The position numbers and the translations under genes are program-made. A stretch of 64,000 nt of DNA from Immersiella caudata (Eukaryota; Ascomycota; Sordariomycetes; Sordariales; Lasiosphaeriaceae), in assembly GCA_030512335.1 (NCBI GenBank), contig JAULSU010000005.1, positions 992,001 through 1,056,000 on the forward strand. The letters run 5' to 3'. Shown here in pieces: positions 43,226 to 55,790 of this stretch. The stretch's first letter is position 1. Every line of letters begins with the position of its first letter. The notes under the pieces are model-generated. The model was not told where the DNA came from. It worked only from the letters and a program-made list of their open reading frames with translations, and did no database searches.

Positions 43226-45089
43226 ATGAGCCTAGATTCAACCACATGGACCTTCAAAGATGCAGCCCTCCCCGCCCTCGCCACCGCCGCGCTACTCTGG
43301 TACCTCAGCACCACCCTAACCTCCTACTTCCGCCTCCGCAACATCCCCGGACCCCCCCTAGCCTCCCTCTCCTACCTCTGGATCCTCCTCAAAATGCAAA
43401 GCCGCCAAATGCACCGCATCGCCATCTCAACCCAACGCCGCTACGGCCCAATCGTACGCATCGGACCCAACGAGGTTCTCGTCTACGACCCCGAAACCCT
43501 CTGGCACATCAACGCCCCGCGCTCCGGCTACGGCCGCGGCGGGTGGTACGAGGGTATGCGATTCGATCCGTACGGACATAATCTCTTTTCGGAGCCTGAT
43601 ACTGCACTGCATGATGCGCGCAAGGCGCAGATTTCTGCCGCGTTTACGGCCAGGGGAGGGATTGATTTTGAGGGAGTCGTCAACGCTCACGTCGCCGTGC
43701 TAGTTGATCTTTTGGAGAGGAAGTACGCGGGAAACTCTGGGAGTGGTAAGGCGATGGATTTTGGGATCACGGTCAAGTATTTTTCTACGGATGTCACGAC
43801 GCATGCTTGCTTGGGGAAGCCATGGGGGGATTTACCGACGGAGACGGATATGTTTCATTTTATCGAGGATGCGGATGCGTTTACGCCGTTTAGTGAGTCT
43901 TCCCCTACCGCCATTTATCTCCTAATGTGGTGGTGGTGGAGTGTGGCTTTGTGGGATGTTTTGGGCGTGGCATGAGTGTGCCTGAGACATTACGTTTGTC
44001 TATAAGTTGCCTTTGAGAGAAATCGCTGACGGGTATTTTACGACAGTGCACTGTGTGGGTGTGGTGCCTTTTTTGCGATCCTTTTTTGCGTCGAGGGCCT
44101 TTCTTTTTGTGGCGGGGCCGAAGGTGACGGATAAAAGGGGGCTGGGGCAGTTTCTTGGGTAGGTACATGATTATGTCTTGAGATGACCGAGAGCGGCTCT
44201 GACAAGTCTACTAGGGAAGCAAATCGCGAGGTGGAGAAACGGTTCCGTGATGGTGCTAAGGGGAGGAGTTATCAACGGGATATGCTGGTGAGTGCAACAC
44301 CCCAGATCACGAGTTACAAGACCTGAGGCGTTTATCTATCCTCAATAACTGTGCAGGACGACTGGATCAAGCGCGGCCTAACACCAGCCGAATGCCGCCG
44401 AGAAGCCGCCCTCCAAGTCCCAGCCGGAACCGAAACAATAAGCACAATCATCCGAGGCACCATGCTCTACCTCCTCACCTCGCCGCTCGTCTACCGCAAA
44501 CTAAAAGACGAAATCGCCGCAGCCATCAAATCGGGCCGTATCTCAAGTCCCGTCACCAACGACGAAGCAAAACAGCTACCCTATCTCCAGGCCGTCCTCA
44601 ACGAAGGCATGCGAATGGTCCCCGCCACCACCATCGGTTTCTCCAAGCGAGTCCCCAAAGGAGGCGACACCATCTGCGGCAAGTTTGTACCGGGCGGAAC
44701 AGACGTCATGGTCAACTTTTGCGAGATGGTTCGCAACCGAAAAGTCTTTGGTGAAGATGCCGATGCCTTCCGTCCAGAGCGCTTTTTGGAATGTGACGAC
44801 GTGATGAGATCGCGCATGCTCAAGGTGGTGGACCTCAGTTTTGGGCATGGGCGGTGGATGTGTGTTGGGAAAGCCTTGGCTTGGATGGAGCTGAATAAGC
44901 TGTTTGTTGAGGTATGTTGACTGAGTTGGTGTCTTGAACGCTGTTGACCATCTTTCTTTCTAGCTTCTGAGGAAATTTGATTTCCAGATTGTGAATCCCG
45001 AGGAACCCTGGGAGTGCCATAGCACCACCAGCTTTCACATTGAAAAGTTTTGGATTCGGGTGGTGGATGCTCCTGTGGATGATACATGA
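43226..45089 (+). CDS. cytochrome P450 monooxygenase
   Basis: Five exons, 43226-43892, 44047-44158, 44215-44287, 44357-44911 and 44964-45089, encode 510 aa. The N-terminal anchor (ALPALATAALLWYLSTTLTS) is followed by the Pro hinge NIPGPPLASL and the typical RYGPIVRIGPNEVLVYDPE. The oxygen-binding I-helix is AGTET (307-311), the K-helix ExxR is EGMR (367-370), and the haem loop is FGHGRWMCVG (446-455) with Cys453 as thiolate ligand. All are present, so the enzyme looks functional, ER-membrane bound and dependent on a P450 reductase. It resembles pisatin-demethylase-like fungal P450s of clan CYP57/CYP65 type in RIGPNEV and FxPFMH context, but the family cannot be fixed by eye. Nearby genes do not form a biosynthetic cluster. 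Confidence 0.95.
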
Positions 45090-48000
45090 CAATAACTGGC
45101 ACTCCTGATTTCAGGTCGAAGATGGGCTGTCACATAGTTGTCTCGATATACTGTGCCACTAACGCCAAATCGCATCAGCCGTTCCCCCTCGGCCTCATGT
45201 CCGGTGTAACGGCAAAGTGAAGCAGGCAGAAACACACAAACAAGGCTCCAACCACATTACCCCCATATCGATGCATTGCAGAGCTAAACCCACAAGGCTC
45301 CAGCCGCCCCCAACCCCAAACCCTTTCCTCCCCCAAAACCCCCCAAACAGTCACAAGGCTCTCACTACCGACCGACTGCCGGCATATCCCACCAGCAAAC
45401 TAAACATCAGACGAAACAAGCCGCGTAGGTAAAGGAGGGGGAGTGCGCGCAAGCCTGCAACGGGACAGGCAGCAGCCACGGGACCGCCCACAAATCCCAC
45501 CAATCAGCTGCACGGAAATGGGTTACATAAGGCAGGGCTGCTGCCAGGCTGCTGCCAGGCTGCAGAGGCGCCGTGCTTGTGTCACCTTGCAAGGAAGGGC
45601 TTTTTCGCTTGGGGCGGGAATGGGACGACGGGGTAACGGCGAGGCTGTGATGACTGCGCGGGTTGTAGGTAAACTGTGACACTGTTTAAGCGCAGCTTCC
45701 GTTCAACGATAAGAGAGAATGCGGATGAAGATTCCATTTGTTGTGAGGCCTCCAATGGGTGAAGACTAGAGCGAGTTTTACAGGCTGTTGCAAAATCGAG
45801 AGGGTGAGTCACGAGGTCGAGGCACAAAGCCCGGGCGTGGTGCGTGATGAGGCTGTCTGTTCATGGGCAAGGCGTCGATAGGCGCCGAGGCAGCAAGCTA
45901 CCCACGCAATACGGCGATTTCGCGGCCTTTTGGGGACACTTGAAGGAAGCTTGAAGGAGTCATATGCAGCGCCGTGGCTTTTGGTACCCTTGGCGCCCTT
46001 GGATCTGGTACCGCAGGCGGCTCACCACCGCCGCGGGCATGTTCCCCCGAAGGCGTGGGTAGTTCATCTCGATACTCATCACGCTTAAAAGTGCCATGCA
46101 AGGGGGTACAAGGCCTCTGCGGGACCACGTGTTGAAAGCCGGAACAACATGGGAAAGTATCGAGAACGCTCCACCGTGGACACCGCGGTGTGGCAACACT
46201 CCGTCAAAACGCGCGTCTTCACCGACGCCTAGAGATCAAGGCGATCGATACAGCTGAACGCGAAGCTGACCCCAGCCCATCACATCGTAGCCAGCCAAGG
46301 GCTAACCCCGGAAACCGTCACATGCGGTGACACATGAGGTTCCGCCCTGAGGCCCATCAACGAGTAATCGAGACGAGACGGCTCCTAGGGCTGTGCTTCC
46401 ATAGCTGTAACTCTGCTTCGTCCCTCCTCTTCGTCATCTTGCGCGTCGCGCTCGCCTTGAGCCAAATTCTCCTGTAGCACTGGATGATCGACGTCGGCGT
46501 CAACCCTGGACCGCAAACAGCCCGGCCCGTCAACGACGCAGGTGAGTCAACCCTTCGGCCTCAGGCCTCGTGACAAGATCGTCTCAACCATACAGCGGAT
46601 GCCCGTGACTGTGAGAGCCCGCGGCGATACCCCAAAGTCTCCAGTGGACTCACACAGTGCTCACCAGACTGCCAACGACAACCCCGAGCCACAGTGTGCC
46701 AAACTCTGCCTGATCACTGGTCCGTTGGGCTCGTTCTGCCCAGTAGTCTTCCATCTCAGATGGGAAAACCCTTGCTGTGAACTCGGAAGGGGCGTGTAGA
46801 TATCTCCGCGCGCGATGCGACCGATCAAGACGGCAACAAGGCGCCCTCCGGCACTCTGCCCACCCGCCGTGGCTAAGCTCCCTTCTTGCAGCGCTACACA
46901 GCTTCCTGCACAACGCTTGGATAACGTCACTGGACAATGTTAGAGCCGTGGACCCCTCTTTTCGAAACTCGTGGACAGTTGAGCTTGCTCGACAGCTTCC
47001 AGAATGGCAAAGGGTGAGGGGCCTCCCTCGTTGCGAGATGACTGCCCAAGGGGCATCAAGACAGCGTAGATCCAAGGTGGCGGGGTATGATGTCGAGGTG
47101 TCCTCTGACTCGCAGGAGTTAGGTAAAGGGGTTGTTGGCACTGGCCAGCCAGCGCGCACCGCGGGAAAGAGGCGGCGTGGGAGGTGCCCTTGCTCCCCAA
47201 TAGCACACCGCTTGGGCGTGGCAATTCCGCCAAAGAAACAGAAAGAAGAAGTCAAGATGACAAGCTTCCTGCAAGGAACCACTCAACGTCGGGTCAAGAT
47301 GGAAAACAGGTCCACTTGAACAGATAACTTGGCTCCTGGAGGACGCTGCCCTGCACGGCCGTCTGCGCAGCCACCAAATGGGTGTGCGTGTTTCATCCAC
47401 GCTGCTCTGCCGACCCCAGGTAGGACTGAAGAAAAACTCGATCGTCGCGGTGTGGACTTCGCAACCCAATGAGGAATGAGCCATATCCGTCACCGACAAA
47501 ACAACAGCACCCCCTTACCTGTGCCGGGTCCACGCCATGCCCGCTTCATGCCAAAGGTGGCAAGGGGACGAGATAAGGAAGCGAAGGCATCACCAGATGC
47601 CAGGTACCTAGCTGCCGACGCGGCACAACACTTGAGGCTCGCGAAGACATCGGATGGGGCACTAAAAGGATGCGTGGTGCGCGGCACGCGGCGCGCAGGA
47701 TGTCACCAGTGACCAAGTGTCAAGGACGGTCGACGACGCATGGGGTGTGTGACTCACAGCCGATGGGGTGTTGAAACGCGGGAGGCTCTGGTGTTGTTGT
47801 GGTCGAGTTATCCTGCGAGTTATCTTGAACCCGGCCCAAAAAAGAACCCCAGCCACCCACCGCTAGTTGGCCAACGGCCCATTCATTCCCAACATCAGCG
47901 GCTGGATGCCCAGTCCGGTCGGACTGAAAGGTGAGAGCGGCCTCCGCAGTTCGGGGACATGGCAGCGACCGATGGCAAGATTCGTCTCCTGAGAAACGTA

Positions 48001-51000
48001 TTTGAGGCATTCGGAGGGTCCCGTGACGGATGCCGGCGAGAGCGACGGCTGTTGCGGTGAGTCAAGTGCGCGGTCTTGGGAGAATTTGAGATGTAATTGC
48101 CTCAGCCACCAAGGCGTGCAGCCTGAGGCCAAGAGGGGTGTGCCGTTAGCGCGGCTTCTGACTGTGTGTCGGCCCTATGAATCACCAAAAAGCGACAAGG
48201 ACAGTGACGTATGCCGCCGGTACGTCCAAGATGCCGCTTCTGGATCGCAAAAGCCGCGACGCTGTGTGCGCGAGTGTGGTTGAGGTTGGGTTGGGCAGCG
48301 GATTGGTAATGCCTGATGTCGGGTCTTGGGTTGTGGAATGGAAGGCGACGGATGGCTTGTCGGGTGGCGCCCCAGGCCAAAAGGCAGAGAGGGTAATTCC
48401 GGGTGACAGGTCGAATCAGAATTTCCGGGGGTGGCTCGTTGTGGGGCTTCGGCCACGATCTGCTGCGCCACCGCCTCAAAACCCACGTGTGGCCTGTGGC
48501 TTGCGTGTCCAGACCCTCGGGACCGCACTTGCCCAACCTGAGGAAAATAGAATTTCAACATCTGGGAGCCCTGAGGCTCCACTTCAGCGCCGATCTTGGC
48601 AGCGCAACAGCGTGCAGGCCTCAGCACTGCACTCTTTTTTTGCCTTTGCATTGGCGGCCGTCGAACGCCGCAGGGCGAGCCAGCCAGCAACGGTAGCTCG
48701 ACAGGGCCGGCGGCGGAGTTCGTCCAACTCGAAAATGACTGGACCAGACGAAAAGAGGCCACCGATCGGATCCAGCAATCGCGACCAGAAACATTCAGCC
48801 ACGCCCCTGATTTCAGCTACTTTTGCTGAACTGCCGGTTCTCACAGTGCTTGTCGACGACCCGGAGTGATTGGATTCCCGCCTGTCTGCCTCCGTCAATC
48901 TATGCTGCGAACCCCGTCAAGGGGGATGGATAGACCGAAGGCTGACGTTGTCTGTGACTTTGCCTTTCCGAAAAGGCGACTGTGCTGTGAGCCAACGGTT
49001 GGTAAGGGGCGGGCGGTGTGAAGCAGCTGCGCGCTGCGCTCACATTTCATTGGTCTTGGCCCCAGCACTTTGCCCTAGGCTCCAGAGGCCGCACAACAAA
49101 AGCTGCGTTGATTGACATTCATATGACGGGGGGGAGCAGCGCCCCTATTGGACAGTCTCTCACCTGCTCGGCCTGAAAGTGTCGAACTTCATTCCTGTCG
49201 GCTTCCGTCGCACGTTCTCCAATACCCGTCTCCTTTCCTGACTGGGGCAAAGCGGATGGGTGCCGACACAACTGAGACGCAATCCTATCGATAGAAGGCA
49301 ATGATGGTGGTTACACCAGCCCGAAAGGCCCAGGGCAGCACGTCGCTAGTGTCACACGAACTTTGCGATATTTCGTCGGTTTGCATGTGCAAGACGGTGT
49401 GGAAATTTGACTGGATCGCCAGGGCGGGTAGGGGTCGCGGGTGGTGTTGAATGCGACAGGGACAAGGGGTATATCATATCATGGGGGGTATGATAAGCTC
49501 AGTATTTTCGCCAGTCCGTCGTTATTTATTTTTTCTTTTGTGTGGTGTTGATATCTCCCGGCTTGCGGCCAGCGAGGCAGGTCATAGTCAACGCCGCCCA
49601 CTGGTTTACGTGTCCGCGCAGATTAGACGCCTCTTGGCCCCGCGCGGTGATCCTCCAAAAGGGTCCGACTGGGCGGAGGGATCGTTTTCCGCGGGTCTCA
49701 CTCAACGTTCCTGCTTGATCCCACTCCCAATATCAACTGAGTGCTGCTGTCTCTTGCTTCGTCTTCATTCTCCCGGCTTCCGCAATGCTCGCCTGAGGCG
49801 CAGAATATTGGACAGAGATATCGTGCTGTGCCGGCATCTCAGCAGAGTCTTCCCGATTATGTGGGTAGACGCTACGTCAGAGACCGGTTCCAGTGCCGCG
49901 CTGGGCAAACCCACGTATAAAATGCTGCCACCGCAGTCTTCACCCCCCTCCGGAGCGCGAACGTGCAGCAGCTTCTGCATGCCGCGACGGGATCCTCGAG
50001 GCTAACTGCGAAGGAAGTGTCGGTGAGCAGCGGCGTCGGTTGATTCTGCGACCGGAGTCCCTCCTATTTTTTGTTGTGGGAGAAGGATTCTCCATTCACC
50101 TTGGGCTTTGTTTGGCAACGGCAGGGGGTAGGCTCCCGGACTCGCATTCTAGCAGCTGCACCGCGCTGCACCGCTGTGGGCATTGGCGTCTTCCGCAGCG
50201 AGGTCACCCTCAACGTCTCCAATCGGGGACGGGGACGTGCATCCACGACACGCGGAGCGGGGGGTCATTGGCCATACAGCGGCGAGCACCAAAACAGCCC
50301 GTCGACATTGGACATCAACGCAGCAAACAATGTATGCTCTGCTGCCCTAATGGCTCCCCGTTGCCATCGCACCCAGGACGCCGCTCCGGACGCAGTGAGT
50401 CACTTGTCCCCCATAGGGCGAGCGGGACCAAACGGAGGCAGATGCAAGTCTCAATCAACCCCTCTGGTGGTTTTTTGTCGCTTCGTTCCCCAGCGAAATG
50501 AGAAACTGGAATTGGAGGGAGAAAATTTTTCACCACAGCCCAAAAAGGAGCAATCACAGCGGAAGACCCCTGGCGTCGTGCCGCACCAACCTGGGGGGCA
50601 GGGAGAGCCCGCTGGCAGGGAGGGGGGTGGCTTTCTAGAAGAAAAACAAAGGCCAGGTTTGCCAAGGGGGCAAGCAGGGGCTGCCAACCCAGCCAAGGCC
50701 CGGACGGAGAGAGGTTGAATGCTCCACCCGCTGCGCTAGGAAGAGCCAGCCGTGTGATGGTCTGCTGCTTCTTGCAGTCGTTGCAGGGGGCAGGCGGTCC
50801 TTTTTATTCACCGCGATCCTGTTGCGTCGACCCGTGGACGTGGGCGTAGGGAATCGGTCGGTCGGGTGTGCGAACAACGGCGCCGCTATTGTTTTCACCG
50901 CGGTCGGCATACCGCCGGCGTCGCAATACTGTGCACTGTACGGGGCCCTCGCCAGGCCAGCCACGAGGGGGCAAGGCAAGACGCCAAAACGAGGAAGGGC

Positions 51001-54000
51001 GATCGCCGCGGACGGTGGAACAGCTGCTGCTCGCTGCTGGAACCGAGTTGACGGGAGACACGCCGGAGGTTTAGGGGACTTGGGCTGCATTAGCGGAGGC
51101 GAACGACGTTGGATGCAGTCGAACGACAACTCATCGTGATATGCTCTCTCGTCGCCCGATGCTCGCTTCCCTCTGTCTCGCGGCCGCGGTGTGTGCTTTG
51201 CGAGGGCCAGGGGCGGGCGGTTGATAGGAATGGCAAGAGAGCCATCGGTTCGGCGAGGCGGGTTCAAATTGTGGTAGCGGTTGAGTGATTGACGGTAGCA
51301 CAGCCTGCGCGGAAGGACGGGCAGTGGTGTATCTGTGGATCCGTAGTGCGCTGCGAACAGGTAATACCCGAAACCTGGCCTTCCAGACTCGGAACACGAA
51401 GTGTCACCTCGATCCTCTGTTCGTACGGCGCCCTGCAGTGTGTTTGTTCGGTAGCCCATAATCCATTCTGCGGCGCTAGCGCCCCGAAGGCGACAAGGTG
51501 CAGGCCTTGGGAGGGCTGGAGGCTGGAAGTTGACACCCGCCCAGCCATACATCCTCACCTCGGTCTGCCACCACCTCACCTGCCACCTCAACCAGCTCGT
51601 TGTCGCACAAGGTCAAGTGGTCGCTGGCCCGGAGGGCTGGTCGCCGACAAGGCCATCGACTTCATGCGCAAACTGAACACGAGATTGTCGCGAGATTGTC
51701 CCCAGATCTGTAGCGAGCAAATCCAGGTGCCTTGAAATGCCGGTGGCGGGTCGAAACCCCCTGGAATCATTCCCATTTGCCAGCCCAAGGTGAGGTTCGG
51801 TGAGACCACCTCATGCCTCGACCAGTGGGTTATTGCTGCCGATTGGAACATGAAATCCAAGCAACCACAAGTTGCCACTGGTTCACTGTTGAAGGGCAGC
51901 TGGGTGCTACGATGTCGTGCCGGGCCTGATGGAGAAAGAAGTTGGACTGGTTTCCCGTAAGCAAATGAAGCAGCAGTTATGTTTTACCTCCAACGGGTGC
52001 CTGAAAACTGAGTCAGACCAGGCCTCACAACAGCATAATCTCGAAAGGCATCTGAAGTTCCACCTGAATTGCGTAGCCCGTAATCTAATCGCCCAGGCTT
52101 GTGCGGCGCCGTGAAGTCCAAAATGCGGGGCGGGGAGGCGGAGGAATCCCCAAATGACGAGGTGAGGTGAAGGGTGAGGGATGCAAGCTCTCCATCGCGA
52201 CCCACTGAGGGGGCTCGAGAACCTGCAGGCCCCACGTGAGCCACGAACTCCCACACGCTGGACTGTGAACTGCAGCGTGAACGGACCGGTTTCCGCTGCA
52301 GAGCACGACCTTGATGGATTGCGGAGAACTTCATCCCAACGCATGGTGGTGCGCGGCCCTCGGCATCCCCAGCTGTCTGCCAGGCTGATGGGCGCGCACG
52401 CGTCGTCAGGTCGTCACTCACTGAGACTCCAGGTTCCTCAAATCCACATGAACATTTTGGGACTCGCCGCGGGTGACTAATGGCGCGTGAAAAGTCCGTG
52501 ATTCAGGGTTTCGCACCCCCTCCCCCTCGTCCTCATGGAGGAGTGTGAGCCATGCCAACTTGGTGATGTGAGGGGCTTCCTTCCTATCCCAGAGGAGGGG
52601 CAACCCTCTCGATTAGGCATCGTGGCGACGTCAGCACTTTCGCCCCCGAACTCGGTCACGTCGATAAAAGACCCAGAGTCCGCTCGCTCGACTTCGCTGG
52701 GTTGGGAATTTTTCGTCAGATGCAGCATGAATCCCCCAAGGGATCCCAGCATCCTCCAACTGCATGCCTCATTGCTATCGCCGCCACCGACCGTCTTCAT
52801 GACCGAGTAGCTGGATTGAACAGCGGGCCTGGCCTCTCGCGCTCCGGCGCTGTGGGATTGAAGTCCCTCACATCGAAGTCCCGAGGCAACTGAACCCGGC
52901 GTCGCCGTGTCAGAAGGTCTTAAGTTGGTCCCCGATAGCGATAATCCCTCTCCCACTCGACGCTCTGAGCTTTTGGATCGCAAGTCCAGCATCCTAACAA
53001 ACATCGCCAGTCGCCTTGTTTGTTGCAGGACAGGATATCCGTCGAGCAGCAGGGAGAGCAGTTTGTGTCGCGCCGAGCAGCAGTTCTCGAAGCTTTTTGC
53101 GACATACTTCTCAACAACCACCCAAGGTCTTGTCTGGCAACGCCTCCGTTACGGGCAGCCCAATAGCATTCACCTCGGCCAAGCTTGCGCCATCTACAGT
53201 TAAAATATTGATCCTCCCCTGCCCATTCGGGTCGTCGTATTCGCGACGCTGAACCGCGTGGTCCTCATCACCAACTGCTCCCGCCTTCCCGGGCCTCTTG
53301 ATCAAACGGTCCCGTCCGACAAGGATAACTGTCGGGGTCGCAACACTAAACACCTCGTTTGCAAACAAGAAATCTGGTTGAAGTGGAAAAATTTTCTTCA
53401 GCGCACAGTCAAATACCTGGGAATCCAACCTCCAAGGCCTCACGAACAAATTTCGCTTAGCTGGTCGTGGCATATTGGCCCTGGTCCAGAGGCGTCAAGG
53501 CGGCCAGCATCGACCAGCATCAACGGAACACCAAATTTGCCCAGCAATTCCCATTGGAATCAGAATTTGGATGTCCGCCAACGAGGCAGCCACCGAGGGG
53601 TCAAGGCAATCACATTCACACGACCATCACCATTACCATTCTCGTCGACGCAAAAGCTTCTCGCAGTCCCAAAGTGGAATCACGGCACTGCCTGCCTACA
53701 TCTATTTCGGTCGCAAAAGGCCCTCCGCGTCTGCGGTGCATCTGCACTGAGCCATCCCGGCTTTAGGCGGACGAAAAACCCGCTTGGCAGACGACGAGCA
53801 TCAAGCCACACACGCTTGGTCCGTGCTGCCCAGGTGCTTGGAAATCCACAGTGTCGAGACAGAAGTCGCTAGACTGTGCTGGGTGCGACTAGGGTGTGGC
53901 TCTATCCTTCCAGTCAGTGTGACTAAGGCCGCTTTGCAGGGATTAACCCTCTGCTCCCACACCCCCCTTGCCCCCCCCCTCCCATCAGCATTTTCCAGCC

Positions 54001-54506
54001 CCTGCCCCCTTTGGAACCCTGCGACTCTGTGCCCACCCTGAGTTCACCTCGTCCGGGCAGACACACTATAAGGGCCGGAGGAGTCCATCCACCACGATTT
54101 ACATTTTCTCCTCTCGTCAGCTTTTGGCTTTTGCCAATCCAAATATTTCACCACGACTTCGTACCGCACGCTTTCGAACGCTTTGCCAATTCGCCAAACT
54201 GGACGTCACAGGAAGCGTCCAGAAGCCAAGCACAAATCAGAGTCACTCCGACTTCTGATTTTCGAGTCTCCGACCGAGATATATACACCAGGGTCCTTGG
54301 ACATGTTCTCAGCAAGAAGGTCTTCTTTCCCTCTTCCTACCGACCACAGACCAAGGTGACGGGTGTCATCTTCTCCCGCGTCACGACACAGACGCGATTG
54401 GCTCGCCATTTAGGGCTGGGCACAAAGCCGCAAAAAACAACTACGACCCCCGCAACAGGCGAGGGAATACTAAAGCTCTTCCCAAGGCGTGAAGAGAACG
54501 GATCGA
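45090..54506. other. about 9.4-kb gene-poor region
   Basis: No frame here contains a recognisable domain. The longest frames (for example 50635-51591 minus, 48177-48869 plus) have low-complexity Arg/Pro/Ser/Gly translations, overlap other frames on both strands, and show no splice-compatible partners. Base composition stays GC-rich with no obvious RIP-like AT island. A duplicated GCTGCTGCCAG occurs at about 45538-45559. One minus-strand frame, 53111-53473, looks slightly more protein-like and is reported under findings. The right end is the promoter and long 5' UTR of the 54.5-kb gene, with CACTATAAGG at about 54064. Confidence 0.6.
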
Positions 54507-55790
54507 ATGTCTCGACATTCATCGCAAGAGCCTGAAACCATGGCAAGCTATTCGCCATACGACGCCACACCAGGCGCACCCGACGACCACTTCTACGACG
54601 CGAGGAAGTTCCCCAGTCCGTCGCCGACACCATCGCCCCGAGGACCAGGATACGCCTACTTCCAGGGTTCAACGCCGGCGCGACCCGCGACCCGAGCTCA
54701 CTTCCGTGGCCAAAGCACCAGCGGCTTCCAAAATAACTATCCTAGCCCTCGTGGCCCGTCGTTTTCGCCTCGATACACGAGCGATGGGCAGTACGCCACT
54801 GCTAATGTGAGTCAATCACGGTCATCACGCAAACCGAGTTTCTCGGGTTCACGTTCCAAGCGCGAGCGTCGCAACTCTCATTCCTACTATCGGCCCTCTG
54901 ACCACTATGGGGAATCCGACGAGGACGAGTTCATCGAGATCAATGGTGTTACCTACCTCGTGCTTCCCGCGCGATCGAGATCGAAGCGATACAGCAGAGG
55001 AGATTACTTTACTGTCAACGCTGGAGGACACCAGACTGATTACTACTACTATGAACAGGCCGGTCCCTACCCATTCGACAGAGAGGCCGGAGGAGGTTTC
55101 GCCACGCCACGATATGAGCCCGATCGCAAGCCATCAACGCACACCCGACGCAACTCGACCTCGGTACCCCAGCGCCCGCAGACCGCCCGCCCCTCCAGCT
55201 CCTCGGTTCACAAGAAGCCCGTTGAGAAGGAGACCAAGCGCGCTGCTACCGAGCTCGATGCCAAGCGGCACCGCATCCCTGCCGGCTACTCGCTGAAGAA
55301 CTGGGACCCCAATGAGGAGCCCATCATGCTACTTGGAAGTGTGTTTGATGCCAACTCCCTTGGCAAGTGGATCTATGACTGGACCGTCTACCACCACGGA
55401 CCTGCCACTCCCATCTCGGACATGGCCGGAGACCTCTGGCTCCTTTTGATCAAGCTCGCCGGCAAGATCAAGCGTGCTGAGGATGCCGTTCCCAAGATCC
55501 GGTCCAAGGACAACCGCGAGATGGTTGAGGAGTTCATCGAGGCCGGCGACCGCCTCACGGACAAGCTTCGCAAGCTCCTCAAGACCTGCGAGCAGCCCAT
55601 GCTCCAGTCCAACACCAAGACGCGCAAGAGCTCGCAGCTCGGCAAGAACGCCGGTGTCGAGTTCGTCGAGACCATGTTTGGTCGGGAGCGCGAGCTCGAG
55701 AAGACGGAGCGCTTCATGGCTTCCGTCCGCCTCTGGAACCTGCGCTTCGACACCAACTGCGAGGAGATCTTGAGGAAACCTACCATGTAA
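54507..55790 (+). CDS. conserved fungal protein, 'vegetative cell wall protein gp1'-like
   Basis: A single exon of 427 aa from ATG 54507 (a GTG 18 nt upstream extends the frame but is not a likely start). The first 200 residues are disordered and rich in Ser/Pro/Tyr/Arg (FPSPSPTPSPRGPGYAYF; SRSSRKPSFSGSRSKRERR). An embedded block, FIEINGVTYLVLPARSRSKR, is conserved-looking. The C-terminal half is a compact helical domain: RIPAGYSLKNWDPNEEPIML, then GSVFDANSLGKWIYDWTVYH, DLWLLLIKLAGKIKRAE and RLTDKLRKLLKTCEQPML, ending WNLRFDTNCEEILRKPTM. Homologues in Sordariomycetes are often auto-named gp1 because of the Ser/Pro region, but no signal peptide or wall anchor is present, so it is probably intracellular with unknown role. 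It stands alone in a gene-poor region. Confidence 0.93.
   Translation: MSRHSSQEPETMASYSPYDATPGAPDDHFYDARKFPSPSPTPSPRGPGYAYFQGSTPARPATRAHFRGQSTSGFQNNYPSPRGPSFSPRYTSDGQYATANVSQSRSSRKPSFSGSRSKRERRNSHSYYRPSDHYGESDEDEFIEINGVTYLVLPARSRSKRYSRGDYFTVNAGGHQTDYYYYEQAGPYPFDREAGGGFATPRYEPDRKPSTHTRRNSTSVPQRPQTARPSSSSVHKKPVEKETKRAATELDAKRHRIPAGYSLKNWDPNEEPIMLLGSVFDANSLGKWIYDWTVYHHGPATPISDMAGDLWLLLIKLAGKIKRAEDAVPKIRSKDNREMVEEFIEAGDRLTDKLRKLLKTCEQPMLQSNTKTRKSSQLGKNAGVEFVETMFGRERELEKTERFMASVRLWNLRFDTNCEEILRKPTM

Noticed and set aside
41425..45089. Secondary-metabolite gene cluster (P450 plus phosphotransferase plus nearby genes)
   Set aside because: No backbone synthase, terpene cyclase or pathway regulator in the window; the P450 is flanked by unrelated genes.
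46650..47282. 210-codon minus-strand frame
   Set aside because: Cys/Arg/Ser-rich random-looking translation without homology features.
48175..48869. Overlapping 190-230-codon frames on both strands
   Set aside because: Mutually overlapping, no motifs, no codon bias; typical of GC-rich non-coding DNA.
50721..50745. tRNA-like box A (TAGCGCAGCGGG) on the minus strand
   Set aside because: No matching T arm, anticodon stem or acceptor complement downstream; only a chance box A.
50635..51591. 318-codon minus-strand frame
   Set aside because: Arg/Pro/Ser low-complexity translation, overlapped by other long frames on both strands, no domain.
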